The notes under the pieces: generated by a model
Told to the model about the DNA's origin: nothing
The model's input: only the letters and a program-made list of their open reading frames with translations
Databases searched by the model: none
From: a virus
Strand: one strand, 5' to 3'
Length of the DNA stretch: 64,000 nt
Virus record (IMG/VR): IMGVR_UViG_3300042691_008788
Location: 92,619 to 156,618 of that record
Shown: positions 34,430-43,753 of the stretch, piece by piece
Layout: each line of letters opens with the position of its first letter
Numbering within the stretch: the stretch's first letter is position 1
Position numbers and translations under genes: made by a program

Positions 34430-36370
34430 TTATATTTCCGAAAGAATGGCATCCTCATTTCCAAGCGATTCATATGGACTGCCTGTTGCCTTGGCTCCCT
34501 TGCCTGTAGAAACACTCTTCTTGGTTGTTGCTGAATTTATAGAAGAAACAGAATCAAGTTTACTCTGAACAAGTTTGTTGAAGTAATCCAACAGATCAAG
34601 TCTAAGATTGTATATCTGTTGTGCATTCAATGTTCTATTGAAGTTAAGACCATCAGTAAAAGAATATGATGAACGGCATATACCAAGTCCAGCAAGTTCA
34701 CCATTCCTCAAAATGAAAGACAAAGTTTCGGTGTCGAGAGGATTCAAGAACAATGCACTATGATTGAACGATATTCCATAGTAGTTTCCACCGCATGAAC
34801 CAAACAAGCGTCCAAATGGATTGGTTCCTAGTGATGACTTGGACACATTACCAGAGGATCCTTTGTTTCCAGATGCTCCTTCAATGAAGTAGAATGATTC
34901 GATCATTGCTTCATACATGGCATTGTAGCGGTAGTTGGATCTGAATGTTTCTAGAGTAACACCGAGATCAGTAACTGAGTAAATATCAAACACATAATCA
35001 TAACCATGTACAGTTGATCCTGGTGTTGTTGCATAAGGGAAAACAAGAGGACCATATCCCATAGAGAAACCAGTGTCATCTGTATATCCAGTAGCACCGC
35101 TTATTCCATATTGATACCTGTAGATGTCGCGAATGCCGACATCAGCAACTGTTGCTGTGACTGGCGCACCAGAAGGCCCAAGCACTAGATCAGATATTCT
35201 AGTGACCACCCCGATCATTCTGTCCTGACTCTCTGCATAGAACGAATCAACATCTTCAAGACCATTGAAGTTCATCACAAAACATATTTCTGAACTTGTG
35301 GTGAATCCAGTAAGAGTCGGAACACCTAGAGTATTTCCATAGAATCCATATGCAGTTAGTAGTCCACCAGTAACATCGGTGTCAAATACTCTTAACGAGT
35401 CGATGTATCCCGTATATGAGTCTGAACCTAGATGATTATTTCCGATGTAAATTCCGCCAGTATCCGTGTCTTCTGGTATTGTGCTTGCGGTTCCTGTCGT
35501 GCTGAACCTCTGAGTTGAGTTGAAATATCCCTTTATAGTATAAGTTATACCAGTTGTTCCTTCTCTAATCAAGGAAACTGCAACATGGTTCCAGTTGTTC
35601 AGGCTTATACCAGCAGTATTTACGATATTCTGTGATAGATTATATCCACCAGTTGTGCTTTTTCCCATCCATGCAAACTGTAGGAATCCAGCACCGCTGT
35701 CATATCCCAGTTTCCAACTTGCAGATGCACCAGTAAGCCCTTTCTGCATCAATGTAAAATTGTTTGATAGGGATGTTGGATAGAAGAACATTTCAAACCC
35801 ATAACTTGAGTATGCGGTTCCCGTGTTTCCTTTTCCTATCCTGTTGTGCGGAGCAGTGTTTATCAGATCGGAACGCTTGACGATGTTGGTCACATAAATG
35901 CTGCCACCTGTAAGTCCAGAAAGACTTCGTGTAAACTTACCTGATGTTGGACCAAACTTCTTTTGTATTGACGAATGCACGGGCTTGGTTGTTTCGTCAA
36001 GTTGATTGTATGTCACCTGTGTCTTGGTGATGTCTTGCTTAACTGCGGTGGCAAAACTGACATATGGAGATGGATTGTCAGTCTTCAGTATTATTTCTGA
36101 ACGAGGATCATACAATGCGTTTTGATCACTGCCCCTGTTGAGCGGCCTGATATATGAGCCATTCAACTCAAAATCACTGAAGGCATTCACACCCAATTCA
36201 AGATTGGCAAGGTATTCTCCCTTTGGCAACAAATCTTCAGAAATGAAAGAATAAACGGCTGGGTTGTTGGCAACATAAGTAAAAGTCGGAACCTCATTGT
36301 CCTGAAAGGACTTTGGGTTCACCGCAATCATTTTACCTAGCGAATCAAATGTTACTAGTCTATATGGCAT
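34430..36370 (-). CDS. Virion protein with a LamG/concanavalin-like lectin domain, 646 aa
   Basis: Residues about 188-330 form a LamG-type jelly roll: EMFFYPTSLSNNFTLMQKG, LNNWNHVAVSLIREG (the family's NxWHHVAxx strand), YFNSTQRF, GGIYIGNN and SYTGYIDSLRVFD. The N-terminal 180 residues and the C-terminal 310 residues are unassigned. The latter includes an aromatic stretch near RYQYGISGATGY and ends with a Lys/Ser-rich helix region. LamG domains bind sugars or proteins, so a role as collar or fibre adhesin is likely. It lies between the Cys-repeat protein and the 94-aa gene, near where T4 has fibritin (wac). Confidence 0.8.
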   Translation of the reverse strand: MPYRLVTFDSLGKMIAVNPKSFQDNEVPTFTYVANNPAVYSFISEDLLPKGEYLANLELGVNAFSDFELNGSYIRPLNRGSDQNALYDPRSEIILKTDNPSPYVSFATAVKQDITKTQVTYNQLDETTKPVHSSIQKKFGPTSGKFTRSLSGLTGGSIYVTNIVKRSDLINTAPHNRIGKGNTGTAYSSYGFEMFFYPTSLSNNFTLMQKGLTGASASWKLGYDSGAGFLQFAWMGKSTTGGYNLSQNIVNTAGISLNNWNHVAVSLIREGTTGITYTIKGYFNSTQRFSTTGTASTIPEDTDTGGIYIGNNHLGSDSYTGYIDSLRVFDTDVTGGLLTAYGFYGNTLGVPTLTGFTTSSEICFVMNFNGLEDVDSFYAESQDRMIGVVTRISDLVLGPSGAPVTATVADVGIRDIYRYQYGISGATGYTDDTGFSMGYGPLVFPYATTPGSTVHGYDYVFDIYSVTDLGVTLETFRSNYRYNAMYEAMIESFYFIEGASGNKGSSGNVSKSSLGTNPFGRLFGSCGGNYYGISFNHSALFLNPLDTETLSFILRNGELAGLGICRSSYSFTDGLNFNRTLNAQQIYNLRLDLLDYFNKLVQSKLDSVSSINSATTKKSVSTGKGAKATGSPYESLGNEDAILSEI

Positions 36371-36383
36371 TTACTCTTCCTTT

Positions 36384-37403
36384 TTATGCTCCGCTTACCA
36401 ATAGTGCCGATAGGCTGTATCCGCCCGTGAGTCCTGCGGTTGTATATGCACCTGTATTGTCTTCTGGTCTTGAGAAGATTGTGGGAGGTTTAACGGAAAC
36501 ATAGTTGTCCCGATATGCAATCACAGCAAATAGTGCTGGCAAATCGTTGGAAAAATTGGTTGAATTAGAAACAGAATCACCACTAACAATATTTCCATAA
36601 TCAACCGAGTGTTGAAGTGGTACATATCTATAACTTGCCAGTACATTTGCATTTCCAATTGTAGTTGCATTGGCTGCTGTGGATGGTATTGATGTGCTTT
36701 TTTCAGACCACATGAATCTAAGAGAGTTTAGGGAAATCAATCCACCAGACAAACCAGATGGACTTGGTGCTGTTCTTGAGGACAATGAAGTTGAACTATT
36801 GTTCATATTAGAATTGCCCCAACTTCCAAAGTGTACTGGTGTTGTTGAGAATGCTGGATCTCCAGATGCCCAGAACACAGTCATGGATTCAAACTCCACG
36901 CCCTGATAGGTTGAGGTACCAGTAATATAGATTCCATAGTCAACTGGGAACACCGAGCAGCAATATTGTGTGTTGATGCTAGAAGATGAAGATGCGGTGT
37001 AGTTGTATTTGTGTATGGATGATATACAACTCTGTAGTTGCATTGATGATGTTCTGTAAGAACAGAATCCAAAGTTTCCAACATACGAGACGCATGAATT
37101 GAGATCAGAACTCGATGTCTTCTGGCATGTAAAAGCACAAAGTCTTGAATATACAGCAACGCTTGCCGTATTCTGCATGGATGAACTATCCGAACAGATG
37201 TAAGACGAGCCTATTCCGCTTGCTTCTGAAACTATATCGTAGTCGTATGTGGTTGGCGCAACACCAGACGAAACAACTCCATCGTTGTTTCCGCCGAAGT
37301 TTCCTTCTGAACCTGGATCACCAGTGCTTTGACCAGGATCATCTGATCCTCCTCCGCTACTAGAACCCCCGCCGCTACCCTGAAATATTTCTCGTCCTGG
37401 CAT
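36384..37403 (-). CDS. Cys-repeat structural-type protein, 339 aa
   Basis: Not recognised. The first 50 residues are a flexible Gly/Ser/Asp-rich linker. Residues 65-150 carry four imperfect repeats of 21-23 residues with a Cys-x-x-x-Ser-Ser core: Cys70, Cys93/104, Cys114/126, Tyr135 and Cys148/149, with Ser-Ser-x-Leu/Met-Gln in each. This looks like a short beta-solenoid with a Cys ladder. The remaining 190 residues form a Ser/Asn-rich beta domain with a SGLSGGLISLNSLRFMW strand. The preceding 608-aa gene has similar rungs near its C-terminus, so the two may be parts of one fibre. Eight Cys in a stretch of 80 residues is unusual for an intracellularly assembled virion protein. Confidence 0.75.
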   Translation of the reverse strand: MPGREIFQGSGGGSSSGGGSDDPGQSTGDPGSEGNFGGNNDGVVSSGVAPTTYDYDIVSEASGIGSSYICSDSSSMQNTASVAVYSRLCAFTCQKTSSSDLNSCVSYVGNFGFCSYRTSSMQLQSCISSIHKYNYTASSSSSINTQYCCSVFPVDYGIYITGTSTYQGVEFESMTVFWASGDPAFSTTPVHFGSWGNSNMNNSSTSLSSRTAPSPSGLSGGLISLNSLRFMWSEKSTSIPSTAANATTIGNANVLASYRYVPLQHSVDYGNIVSGDSVSNSTNFSNDLPALFAVIAYRDNYVSVKPPTIFSRPEDNTGAYTTAGLTGGYSLSALLVSGA

Positions 37404-37412
37404 GTGTTTACC

Positions 37413-39239
37413 TCAGAGTATTCTTCTCTTTCCTTCAAGGACACCTGTTCTCACGGCAACAGTAAGTAACTTATCTACAGCATCCCATGCAAACACAGTA
37501 CCTTTGACTTTTCCGTCTCTAGTTTCATATGTTTGACCAGGAATAAATGAATTTTCAGAAAAATCGAGTGTCGAACCGACAGCATCTTTCATTCGTATTT
37601 CAATAGTCGATTGACCGCTGAATGCTGAGAAACATCTATTTGTTTCAAGTGCTGATGAGTTGAATGCACAGAATCCATATACAGAGCCAGTGCAAATGCT
37701 TCCGTAGGTCTTTACCGCAGAACCATTGTTAGCCAACACTCCATATGAGCAATTGCTGACGGTTACGCGGCCAAGATTACCCGCAGTGCTTCTATCACAA
37801 TAAACACCAACATGGAAATCTTTTATACCGATGTTGTATAACAGTCCCGCTCCAAGATCAGAAGGCTCGTTGTCTACAGGCTCTCCTAACTTGGATCCAA
37901 CTGCATGTATTGCAGTCTTATTGCTATAGCCACTTGTTATTCTACTTGAACCACCAAGCAATGAGTAGTACATGGGCATTGCCATGCCATCAAAGAAAAT
38001 GTTTTGTACTTTCCTGAGTCCACCAGAGCGAATGGAAAGTATTGTGCCTTGTTTTCGGAAAACAGTCGGCAACAACTTTACAGTGACTATGTTTGTATTA
38101 ATCGATTTCCAGTTGGCAGAAAGTCCAATGCCACCAGTACCAGCAATATTAACTCTGTGTTCGTGATAGTTTGGACCAAAGCGAATGAAGTCATTCATCA
38201 TGGAGCCAGCGGGACCAGTCCAACTATAGTTGCTTCCGCTCAGACCACCCAAAATATTTGTATACTGAAACGAAGCAGTGTGTCCCTGATTGTTTGGACC
38301 AGAAGCACTCAATGCTCCTATCGGAAATGTAAGTCCAGCGAAGTTGCTAGTTGCCCCAATGGGTATTCCACTGCTTGCTGTAGTTCCGTAGTATCCAACG
38401 GGAACACTACTGATGTAGTGTCCTCTACCGTTTTGAGATGCAGTAAGAAGCCATGCATTTGATGTTGCCTCGCTTGAGTCAGCGGTTGTTCCACCAAACT
38501 GGGCACCATAGTAGGCATTGCCATACATTCTTGCCCATGCGGTATTGCCTGGTGGGATAGGAACAGCAAACCAATCATCTCGGATAGAAGACTGAACAGT
38601 CAATATACCATTCGTAACACCAGTTAACTTATGACAACCTAATATTGATGATTGTCGGGATATGTTATTTCGTGGATTCTTTGGATAAGCACCGTAATAG
38701 TAGATTGGATTGTAATCTGTATCAAAGACCAATCCATAGTCCTCTATGATCACACCATATCCAGAGATTCTTTCTGAAACACCAGTTCCAGCAGAATCAT
38801 CTAGTACTGTGAATCCAGTGCTGTCGTTTGGTCGCACACAAGACATCTGAATTTCGTGTGTGACTCCGCTGTAGTATCCTGAATAACCCGCTGCTGTTAG
38901 TCCATATGATCGATAGTATTGAACATATTGCAATACAAGAATCTCTGGATCAGCACCAATCATCGCGACTCTCTCGCCTTGAGGGTGGTCGAACAGAATT
39001 GTGTCTTCTATGTCATAGATTCCACTGGCAAAGTTTATGGTTACAAATCCAGACTCTGAAATGATCTTGTCTGAGAGATACTGTATTGCTCTATGGGGAG
39101 TTCTAAATGGAGAATCTTGATCAACACCCGTATTCAATACATCATCGCCATATGGAGAAACATAGACATTGAGATTTGTCGCAATGACTACCTTCTCTCC
39201 TTCGGGAAGATTTACTCTATGTGCTGAAAATTCGCTCAT
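37413..39239 (-). CDS. Pectate-lyase-like beta-helix virion protein, 608 aa
   Basis: Opening after residue 20 is a classic right-handed beta-helix start: NVYVSPYGDDVLNTG, then PFRTPHRAIQYLSDK and GFVTINFASGIYDIEDTILF. The middle is Gly/Tyr/Ser-rich (residues about 120-370). Further helix rungs follow around residues 485-560 (RVTVSNCSYGVLANNGSAV, YGFCAFNSSALETNRCFSAF) with Cys at repeated positions. The C-terminus ends VRTGVLEGKRRIL. Proteins of this type are tail-fibre or adhesin subunits, sometimes with polysaccharide-degrading activity. No catalytic residues can be assigned here. Neighbour of the collar-domain fibre. Confidence 0.8.
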   Translation of the reverse strand: MSEFSAHRVNLPEGEKVVIATNLNVYVSPYGDDVLNTGVDQDSPFRTPHRAIQYLSDKIISESGFVTINFASGIYDIEDTILFDHPQGERVAMIGADPEILVLQYVQYYRSYGLTAAGYSGYYSGVTHEIQMSCVRPNDSTGFTVLDDSAGTGVSERISGYGVIIEDYGLVFDTDYNPIYYYGAYPKNPRNNISRQSSILGCHKLTGVTNGILTVQSSIRDDWFAVPIPPGNTAWARMYGNAYYGAQFGGTTADSSEATSNAWLLTASQNGRGHYISSVPVGYYGTTASSGIPIGATSNFAGLTFPIGALSASGPNNQGHTASFQYTNILGGLSGSNYSWTGPAGSMMNDFIRFGPNYHEHRVNIAGTGGIGLSANWKSINTNIVTVKLLPTVFRKQGTILSIRSGGLRKVQNIFFDGMAMPMYYSLLGGSSRITSGYSNKTAIHAVGSKLGEPVDNEPSDLGAGLLYNIGIKDFHVGVYCDRSTAGNLGRVTVSNCSYGVLANNGSAVKTYGSICTGSVYGFCAFNSSALETNRCFSAFSGQSTIEIRMKDAVGSTLDFSENSFIPGQTYETRDGKVKGTVFAWDAVDKLLTVAVRTGVLEGKRRIL

Positions 39240-39249
39240 TTAGTTGACC

Positions 39250-41130
39250 TCAAAGTGCGGTTCCGCCGCCGTAAATAGTAAGATTTAGATACTGAAAGTT
39301 ATCACTGAATGTAGAACCCATTATATCGTAGACCTTAACACCAAAAGTAAGCCCTTCTAGTGTGTATGGATTGGCAATGAACATCTGTGTAGCACCAGAT
39401 CCATTCTTTACAACAGTTGCCTCGACTATGTATTTGTCCTGATCGGCTGTTCCCAATTCCGTGATCATATCATGCGTAAACCGATAGTCGCCAGTTCCGA
39501 GTCTTGCTACTGTCCATGTTCCGCTTCCATAAGAAATATCCACTGTGCAGCCAGCACCAGATGATGCTCTTGCCCATCTCTTTGCCGTGTTCTTGGCAAT
39601 GATTGCCCCGCCACCATTTGGACCAAGTCGATATAGTTTCGCCACAGAATCCTTGCGAGTCTTAATGATCCAATACATCACGACATGCTGTGGAACATTG
39701 TTGTGTTCAAGTCCCCCACCAGCATTGTTGATTTGACCCGATATTATTGGAGTCAAACCTGCGGCAGATACATTAATAGATCCAGTTATTGTGTGACTGT
39801 GCGCTCCAGAAACAGTGGTTATGTTTTGCTGTGGGACAGTATTTGAAGGATTTGGAGTGCCTGGAGCAAGATTTGCGATTATTCCTTTAGCATTTGAATT
39901 ATCGTCACCATTTCTACCAGTACTGAATGGCCTTCCAAGATGGGTGTGCGCTCCGTCTGTGCTTGTTGCTAGATTGTGTGATGCAGCAACAGTTCCAGAA
40001 AGTGATCCAGTCAATCCATGCAAGTGCGTGTGGATTGGCATTTCACTAGAAAGAAGAGTGTGATACTCTTCTCCACCATTTCTTCCTATGAAATAGGTGC
40101 CAAATGCACTGTCTTCAGCACCAGTTATTCCTCTAGATTCACCGACGATAAACCGCGATCTCAGATCTGGTTTCTTGAATTTTGCTGGTGATGCAACCGA
40201 TGTTATCAAAAATTCTTCGACGGTTCCATCGTTTAGTGTTATCCTGATGAATCCACCAGCACCAAGAGTTATTCCATGGTACTGTCCTATCTGAGTTCCG
40301 CTCACATAGGTGGGTGATACTAGTATCTCTGCATTTGTTATTATTCCAAGACCGCTGCTAGATGATATGGTGCCACTTAGAAAGGTTGCTTCAATGGTTG
40401 CTGCTCCACCAATCGTCGGAGAATACGAGAACTTTTTTCCTATGAGTTCCGAACTTGAAATATTGACAAGACCAGCACCCGCCAGTTTAGAAAATGATGC
40501 GACTTGGCTGAATCCATAGATTTTGCCGTCATCAAGTGCAGCATATAGATCTGGATATGTGGCGATAGAGAGAAGTCCACCATCACAAAGTTCCCAACCC
40601 GCTGGAATATCTGCTGTCTGTCCAGCAAAAGCCAAAACAGATCCAACTGGTTGTATCTCGCTGATATCTACACTTGAATCACCTTGGATGACATCTCCAG
40701 CCGTATTGATGATGATTCCGTCAAAGTCTGTCCCCATCAAATCGCTATTTACCATCATCACTGGCTTGATAACGCTACCAGGAGTTGATGGTGGAGTGAT
40801 TGACATCTTTCCAGCATTTGTGTCTGAAAGATAGAATACTTGTGCTGCTGTATATCCAGCACCTATTGCAGAGAACAATGCGCTTGGTAGATTGATTTCA
40901 CCTGAGTAGACAAGAACTATTTCTGTTCCGCTTATGCTCTCGACAACTCCAACAAAGTTTGCATTTGTCGTGTTGTTTGCCCTTGCAGGGATGTAGTAGT
41001 CGTTTGTTGGATCATATCTGACAACATCACCAACAGTTAGAACGCCACCACAGGCACCAGAAATGTCTATCTTGTGCCGCACCGAGCGGACATCTGCTAA
41101 TATAACTGGATCAAATGCACTTGTTCCCAT
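39250..41130 (-). CDS. 12: Short-tail-fibre-like protein with tail collar domain (gp12-like), 626 aa
   Basis: Residues 30-127 are a module shared with the 869-aa fibre (TVGDVVRYD, AAQVFYLSDTNAGKM, PSTPGSVIKPVMMV). Residues 161-200 begin a phage tail collar domain (PVGSVLAFAGQ, IPAGWELCDGG, YPDLYAALDD), continued by KFKKPDLRSRFIVGESRG. Residues about 360-470 have a His cluster (MPIHTHLHG, AHTHLG, AHSHT), as in the metal-binding receptor tip of T4 gp12. The block HNNVPQHVVMYWIIKT closes the collar domain, and a 110-residue C-terminal beta domain follows. The gp12 assignment rests on domains and gene position. Whole-length similarity to T4 gp12 is not claimed. Confidence 0.8.
   Translation of the reverse strand: MGTSAFDPVILADVRSVRHKIDISGACGGVLTVGDVVRYDPTNDYYIPARANNTTNANFVGVVESISGTEIVLVYSGEINLPSALFSAIGAGYTAAQVFYLSDTNAGKMSITPPSTPGSVIKPVMMVNSDLMGTDFDGIIINTAGDVIQGDSSVDISEIQPVGSVLAFAGQTADIPAGWELCDGGLLSIATYPDLYAALDDGKIYGFSQVASFSKLAGAGLVNISSSELIGKKFSYSPTIGGAATIEATFLSGTISSSSGLGIITNAEILVSPTYVSGTQIGQYHGITLGAGGFIRITLNDGTVEEFLITSVASPAKFKKPDLRSRFIVGESRGITGAEDSAFGTYFIGRNGGEEYHTLLSSEMPIHTHLHGLTGSLSGTVAASHNLATSTDGAHTHLGRPFSTGRNGDDNSNAKGIIANLAPGTPNPSNTVPQQNITTVSGAHSHTITGSINVSAAGLTPIISGQINNAGGGLEHNNVPQHVVMYWIIKTRKDSVAKLYRLGPNGGGAIIAKNTAKRWARASSGAGCTVDISYGSGTWTVARLGTGDYRFTHDMITELGTADQDKYIVEATVVKNGSGATQMFIANPYTLEGLTFGVKVYDIMGSTFSDNFQYLNLTIYGGGTAL
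40750..41043 (-). repeat. Fibre module copy 1 (of 3)
   Basis: About 98-residue coding module in the collar fibre: GDVVRYD, a strand pair around GVVESISG, EINLP, QVFYLSDTNAGKM, then KPVMMV. Same order as the two copies in the 869-aa gene upstream. Confidence 0.7.
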
Positions 41131-41142
41131 CGTAATCCTCTT

Positions 41143-43752
41143 TTAGAGTTCTGCCTCTGCTTCGTAATACATTACAAACCATGATGTTGAATTATGGGGG
41201 GCAAGGAATCCCCCATTGTGTTTATAATATCCCGTTATTACACTTGATGCTCCACCAGGTGAACTTGCCTTTGTGTTCAGTGTATAAGTTGGAGTTCTCA
41301 TCTTAACTGGGAATGTTATCTGAGGATAAATGCCAGTCGCAACATAGATAGCATCCATGTTTGTAGTTGTGCTATAACTTATTGAGCCATCAGTGAAGAA
41401 TCTATATGGTCGCTCATAAGTAGTTCCATTTGCATTCGTCTGATAGTATCTCATGCACTTCTGCATTTCAGAAGTCTGATCCCTTAGATCAAACTCAGTT
41501 GCCTCTCTACCAGATTCAAGTTGAACCTGTGCAATCTCAATGCTATAACTGTTAGAATTGATAAGATTTGGATTGATTGCTTCAGATACATCCTTGCCAG
41601 TGACAAGATCCGAGCCAGCCCTCAAGAAGAATCGTAGTTCGGGACCATCTGTACCAGATGCGCCTATTAATCCATTAGAGCAATCTGGTAGGCTGAATGT
41701 ATGTGTAAACTTAGTCCACTCAGTTGGAACAATGGTGACGAATCCTGCAACTTTTTGCGAGTTCTGCTCAATGCCAGTTGATGCAAAGTCTGGTGCAGTA
41801 CCACCACCAAAGTCTCTTCTAAATGACACACCAAGTCTTGAGTTTGTTACTGTAGATCTTGCGTAGAAAGAAACGGTCGCATATCCCTTTGGCAGATTCT
41901 CAATACCCTCAATACGCTGATAAAGATAGGTGCTTGATCCCGCTGTATATCCTCCTGTACCTATTGAGAACTGCAATCCATAGTTGGAATATGCAGTTGA
42001 ACTTGGAAGATCACCAAGACCAAGTGGAGTTCTGTTTACACTGATGCCTAATCTATCCGCGGTCGAACCACCAGTGTTGACAAGTTTCCATCTATCAGCA
42101 GAATACCTGTCTGGTTCTGTGCTTGGATTTCTGTAGGAGAATGTTGTTCCTCTTTGCCAGATATCAAAGTTTCCATTTATCAACTTATTTCGCTGACCAG
42201 ATGAACTTGATAGTCCTATGCTCGTACCCGTGCTTGAATTGCTGTCTATCACAAGACCAACATAGTTCTGCACAACTGCTGTAGTTGGCGAGACTGCAAC
42301 CATCATTGGCTTGCGTACTGTGTTGACTGTGCTTGGGCTTTCAAGCGTCAACTCGCCTGGTTCCTCACCGAGGAAGTAGACCTGACCAGGTGAATATGTC
42401 AATCCAGTTGCTGAAAGGTCAATAAATCCAGAAATGGTGATCAAAGATGATGCCGATGACCCACCGTAATTTACCTTTGAGATTATTCCAATGGCTTCTG
42501 CTTCCTCTGGACTTGTGCATTGAGCCTTGACATATGAACCATAGAGTCGAGTACCAGAGGTGATTCCTTCTTCAAATCTAACAACATCACCAATGCTGAA
42601 CTCATTGGGATCATGACTGATTACGATTGTGGATGCATTCAACTTTGAGTAGAGTGCATCGTAGTCAACATTCTTTGCACCAACATAGTTCATCACCATA
42701 GCAGCAGTGCTACCTAGTGCGTAAAGTATCGGCTTCCTGACTCTACCTGTGATATATGGTGGAGTCTTGGTTATCTTTCCTGCCTCTGTATCGGACAAGA
42801 AGTAGAACTCACCAGTTCCAAGAGATGTCATTGAATCTTGGCTTGCAATGCAATCTGCAAAGTTGCCAGAGACATATCCAAGAAGATTCACATCGACAAA
42901 ATTTGATGTCGTATTTAGATTGACTGCTACACCAAAAGATTCAGCATTTGCTGGTGTATTCGCTAGAGCAAGAGTTACTCCATTTGTGGTTGTATCGTGA
43001 CGAACAACCATACCAAAGGTGAGGCCAATGCCAGTTATTCCACCAACTGGCATTGTAAATCTTTTTAGTAGCGATCCGTTGATGACGCGAGTTGAACCAT
43101 CACTTAGGAAAGCAAAGTTTCCATATGTGGTTCCTACAGAGTCAAAATATGTTTCAGTATCTACAGTTACTCCACCGCTGTGAGTGGTTATCGTAACGCG
43201 AGATGCGGGTGTATTGTCATCACCCTCGCTGAGTATGAACTTGTTGTTTCCCGAATAAAGTTTTGCATCACCAGCAAAAGCAAGACTGTCGCTGATGCGC
43301 CATGCTGTATAGGTCTTTCCGCCATCAAATGCTTTCCATAAGAAATATTTGTCGCCACATGCACCAGCAATGACAATACCGCCACCACCAGCATTGGTGA
43401 TTATGGCATCTGATGTTCCGCCTGTTCCTCCATCAGAACCTACAGCACCAAGAACAAGATTGTAATCATCAATGGTGATGAGGTTTGTGTTAACTGTGGT
43501 AACAGCCCCATTGAATGTGATATTACCCGTAAAAGTATGATCACCAGGAATGACTGTATCGATGTATATCGTCCCAATACCAGAGTCATCGACACTTACT
43601 GCGATACCAGTGTCTCCGTCTAGTTCATAAACCTTGACACGATTTAACTTGTCAATGATATCTGTGTTTGTCAGATTATACCATTCATAGAATGTATCCG
43701 ACAAAGTCAGGGGAGGGATTATGTAACTGATGCTTGATGGACCTGTCGGCAT
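41143..43752 (-). CDS. Modular tail-fibre protein, 869 aa
   Basis: Residues 1-100 resemble fibre attachment segments (DGDTGIAVSVDDSGIGTI, HTFTGNITFNGAV). Residues 242-346 and 383-487 are two copies of the module also found in the collar fibre. Residues 521-720 form a carbohydrate-binding-like jelly roll opening RNKLINGNFDIWQRGTTF and SADRWKLV, a frequent domain of phage tail fibres. Its end is IEIAQVQLESGREATEFDL, typical of such domains, followed by a C-terminal trimer-type tip (MQKCMRYYQTNANG onward). Likely a receptor-binding fibre subunit. A GATAAATA octamer lies 46 bases before the ATG, inside the small upstream gene. Confidence 0.85.
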   Translation of the reverse strand: MPTGPSSISYIIPPLTLSDTFYEWYNLTNTDIIDKLNRVKVYELDGDTGIAVSVDDSGIGTIYIDTVIPGDHTFTGNITFNGAVTTVNTNLITIDDYNLVLGAVGSDGGTGGTSDAIITNAGGGGIVIAGACGDKYFLWKAFDGGKTYTAWRISDSLAFAGDAKLYSGNNKFILSEGDDNTPASRVTITTHSGGVTVDTETYFDSVGTTYGNFAFLSDGSTRVINGSLLKRFTMPVGGITGIGLTFGMVVRHDTTTNGVTLALANTPANAESFGVAVNLNTTSNFVDVNLLGYVSGNFADCIASQDSMTSLGTGEFYFLSDTEAGKITKTPPYITGRVRKPILYALGSTAAMVMNYVGAKNVDYDALYSKLNASTIVISHDPNEFSIGDVVRFEEGITSGTRLYGSYVKAQCTSPEEAEAIGIISKVNYGGSSASSLITISGFIDLSATGLTYSPGQVYFLGEEPGELTLESPSTVNTVRKPMMVAVSPTTAVVQNYVGLVIDSNSSTGTSIGLSSSSGQRNKLINGNFDIWQRGTTFSYRNPSTEPDRYSADRWKLVNTGGSTADRLGISVNRTPLGLGDLPSSTAYSNYGLQFSIGTGGYTAGSSTYLYQRIEGIENLPKGYATVSFYARSTVTNSRLGVSFRRDFGGGTAPDFASTGIEQNSQKVAGFVTIVPTEWTKFTHTFSLPDCSNGLIGASGTDGPELRFFLRAGSDLVTGKDVSEAINPNLINSNSYSIEIAQVQLESGREATEFDLRDQTSEMQKCMRYYQTNANGTTYERPYRFFTDGSISYSTTTNMDAIYVATGIYPQITFPVKMRTPTYTLNTKASSPGGASSVITGYYKHNGGFLAPHNSTSWFVMYYEAEAEL
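42292..42606 (-). repeat. Fibre module copy 3 (of 3)
   Basis: Residues 383-487 of the 869-aa fibre: IGDVVRFEEG, AIGIISKV, SGFIDL, GQVYFLGEEPGELTL, then RKPMMVAV. Same layout as copies 1 and 2, diverged in sequence. Confidence 0.7.
42715..43029 (-). repeat. Fibre module copy 2 (of 3)
   Basis: Residues 242-346 of the 869-aa fibre: FGMVVRHD, SFGVAVNL, LGYVSGNF, GEFYFLSDTEAGKITKTPP, then RKPILYAL. Closest to copy 1 in the FYLSDTxAGK strand. Confidence 0.7.
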
Positions 43753-43753
43753 T

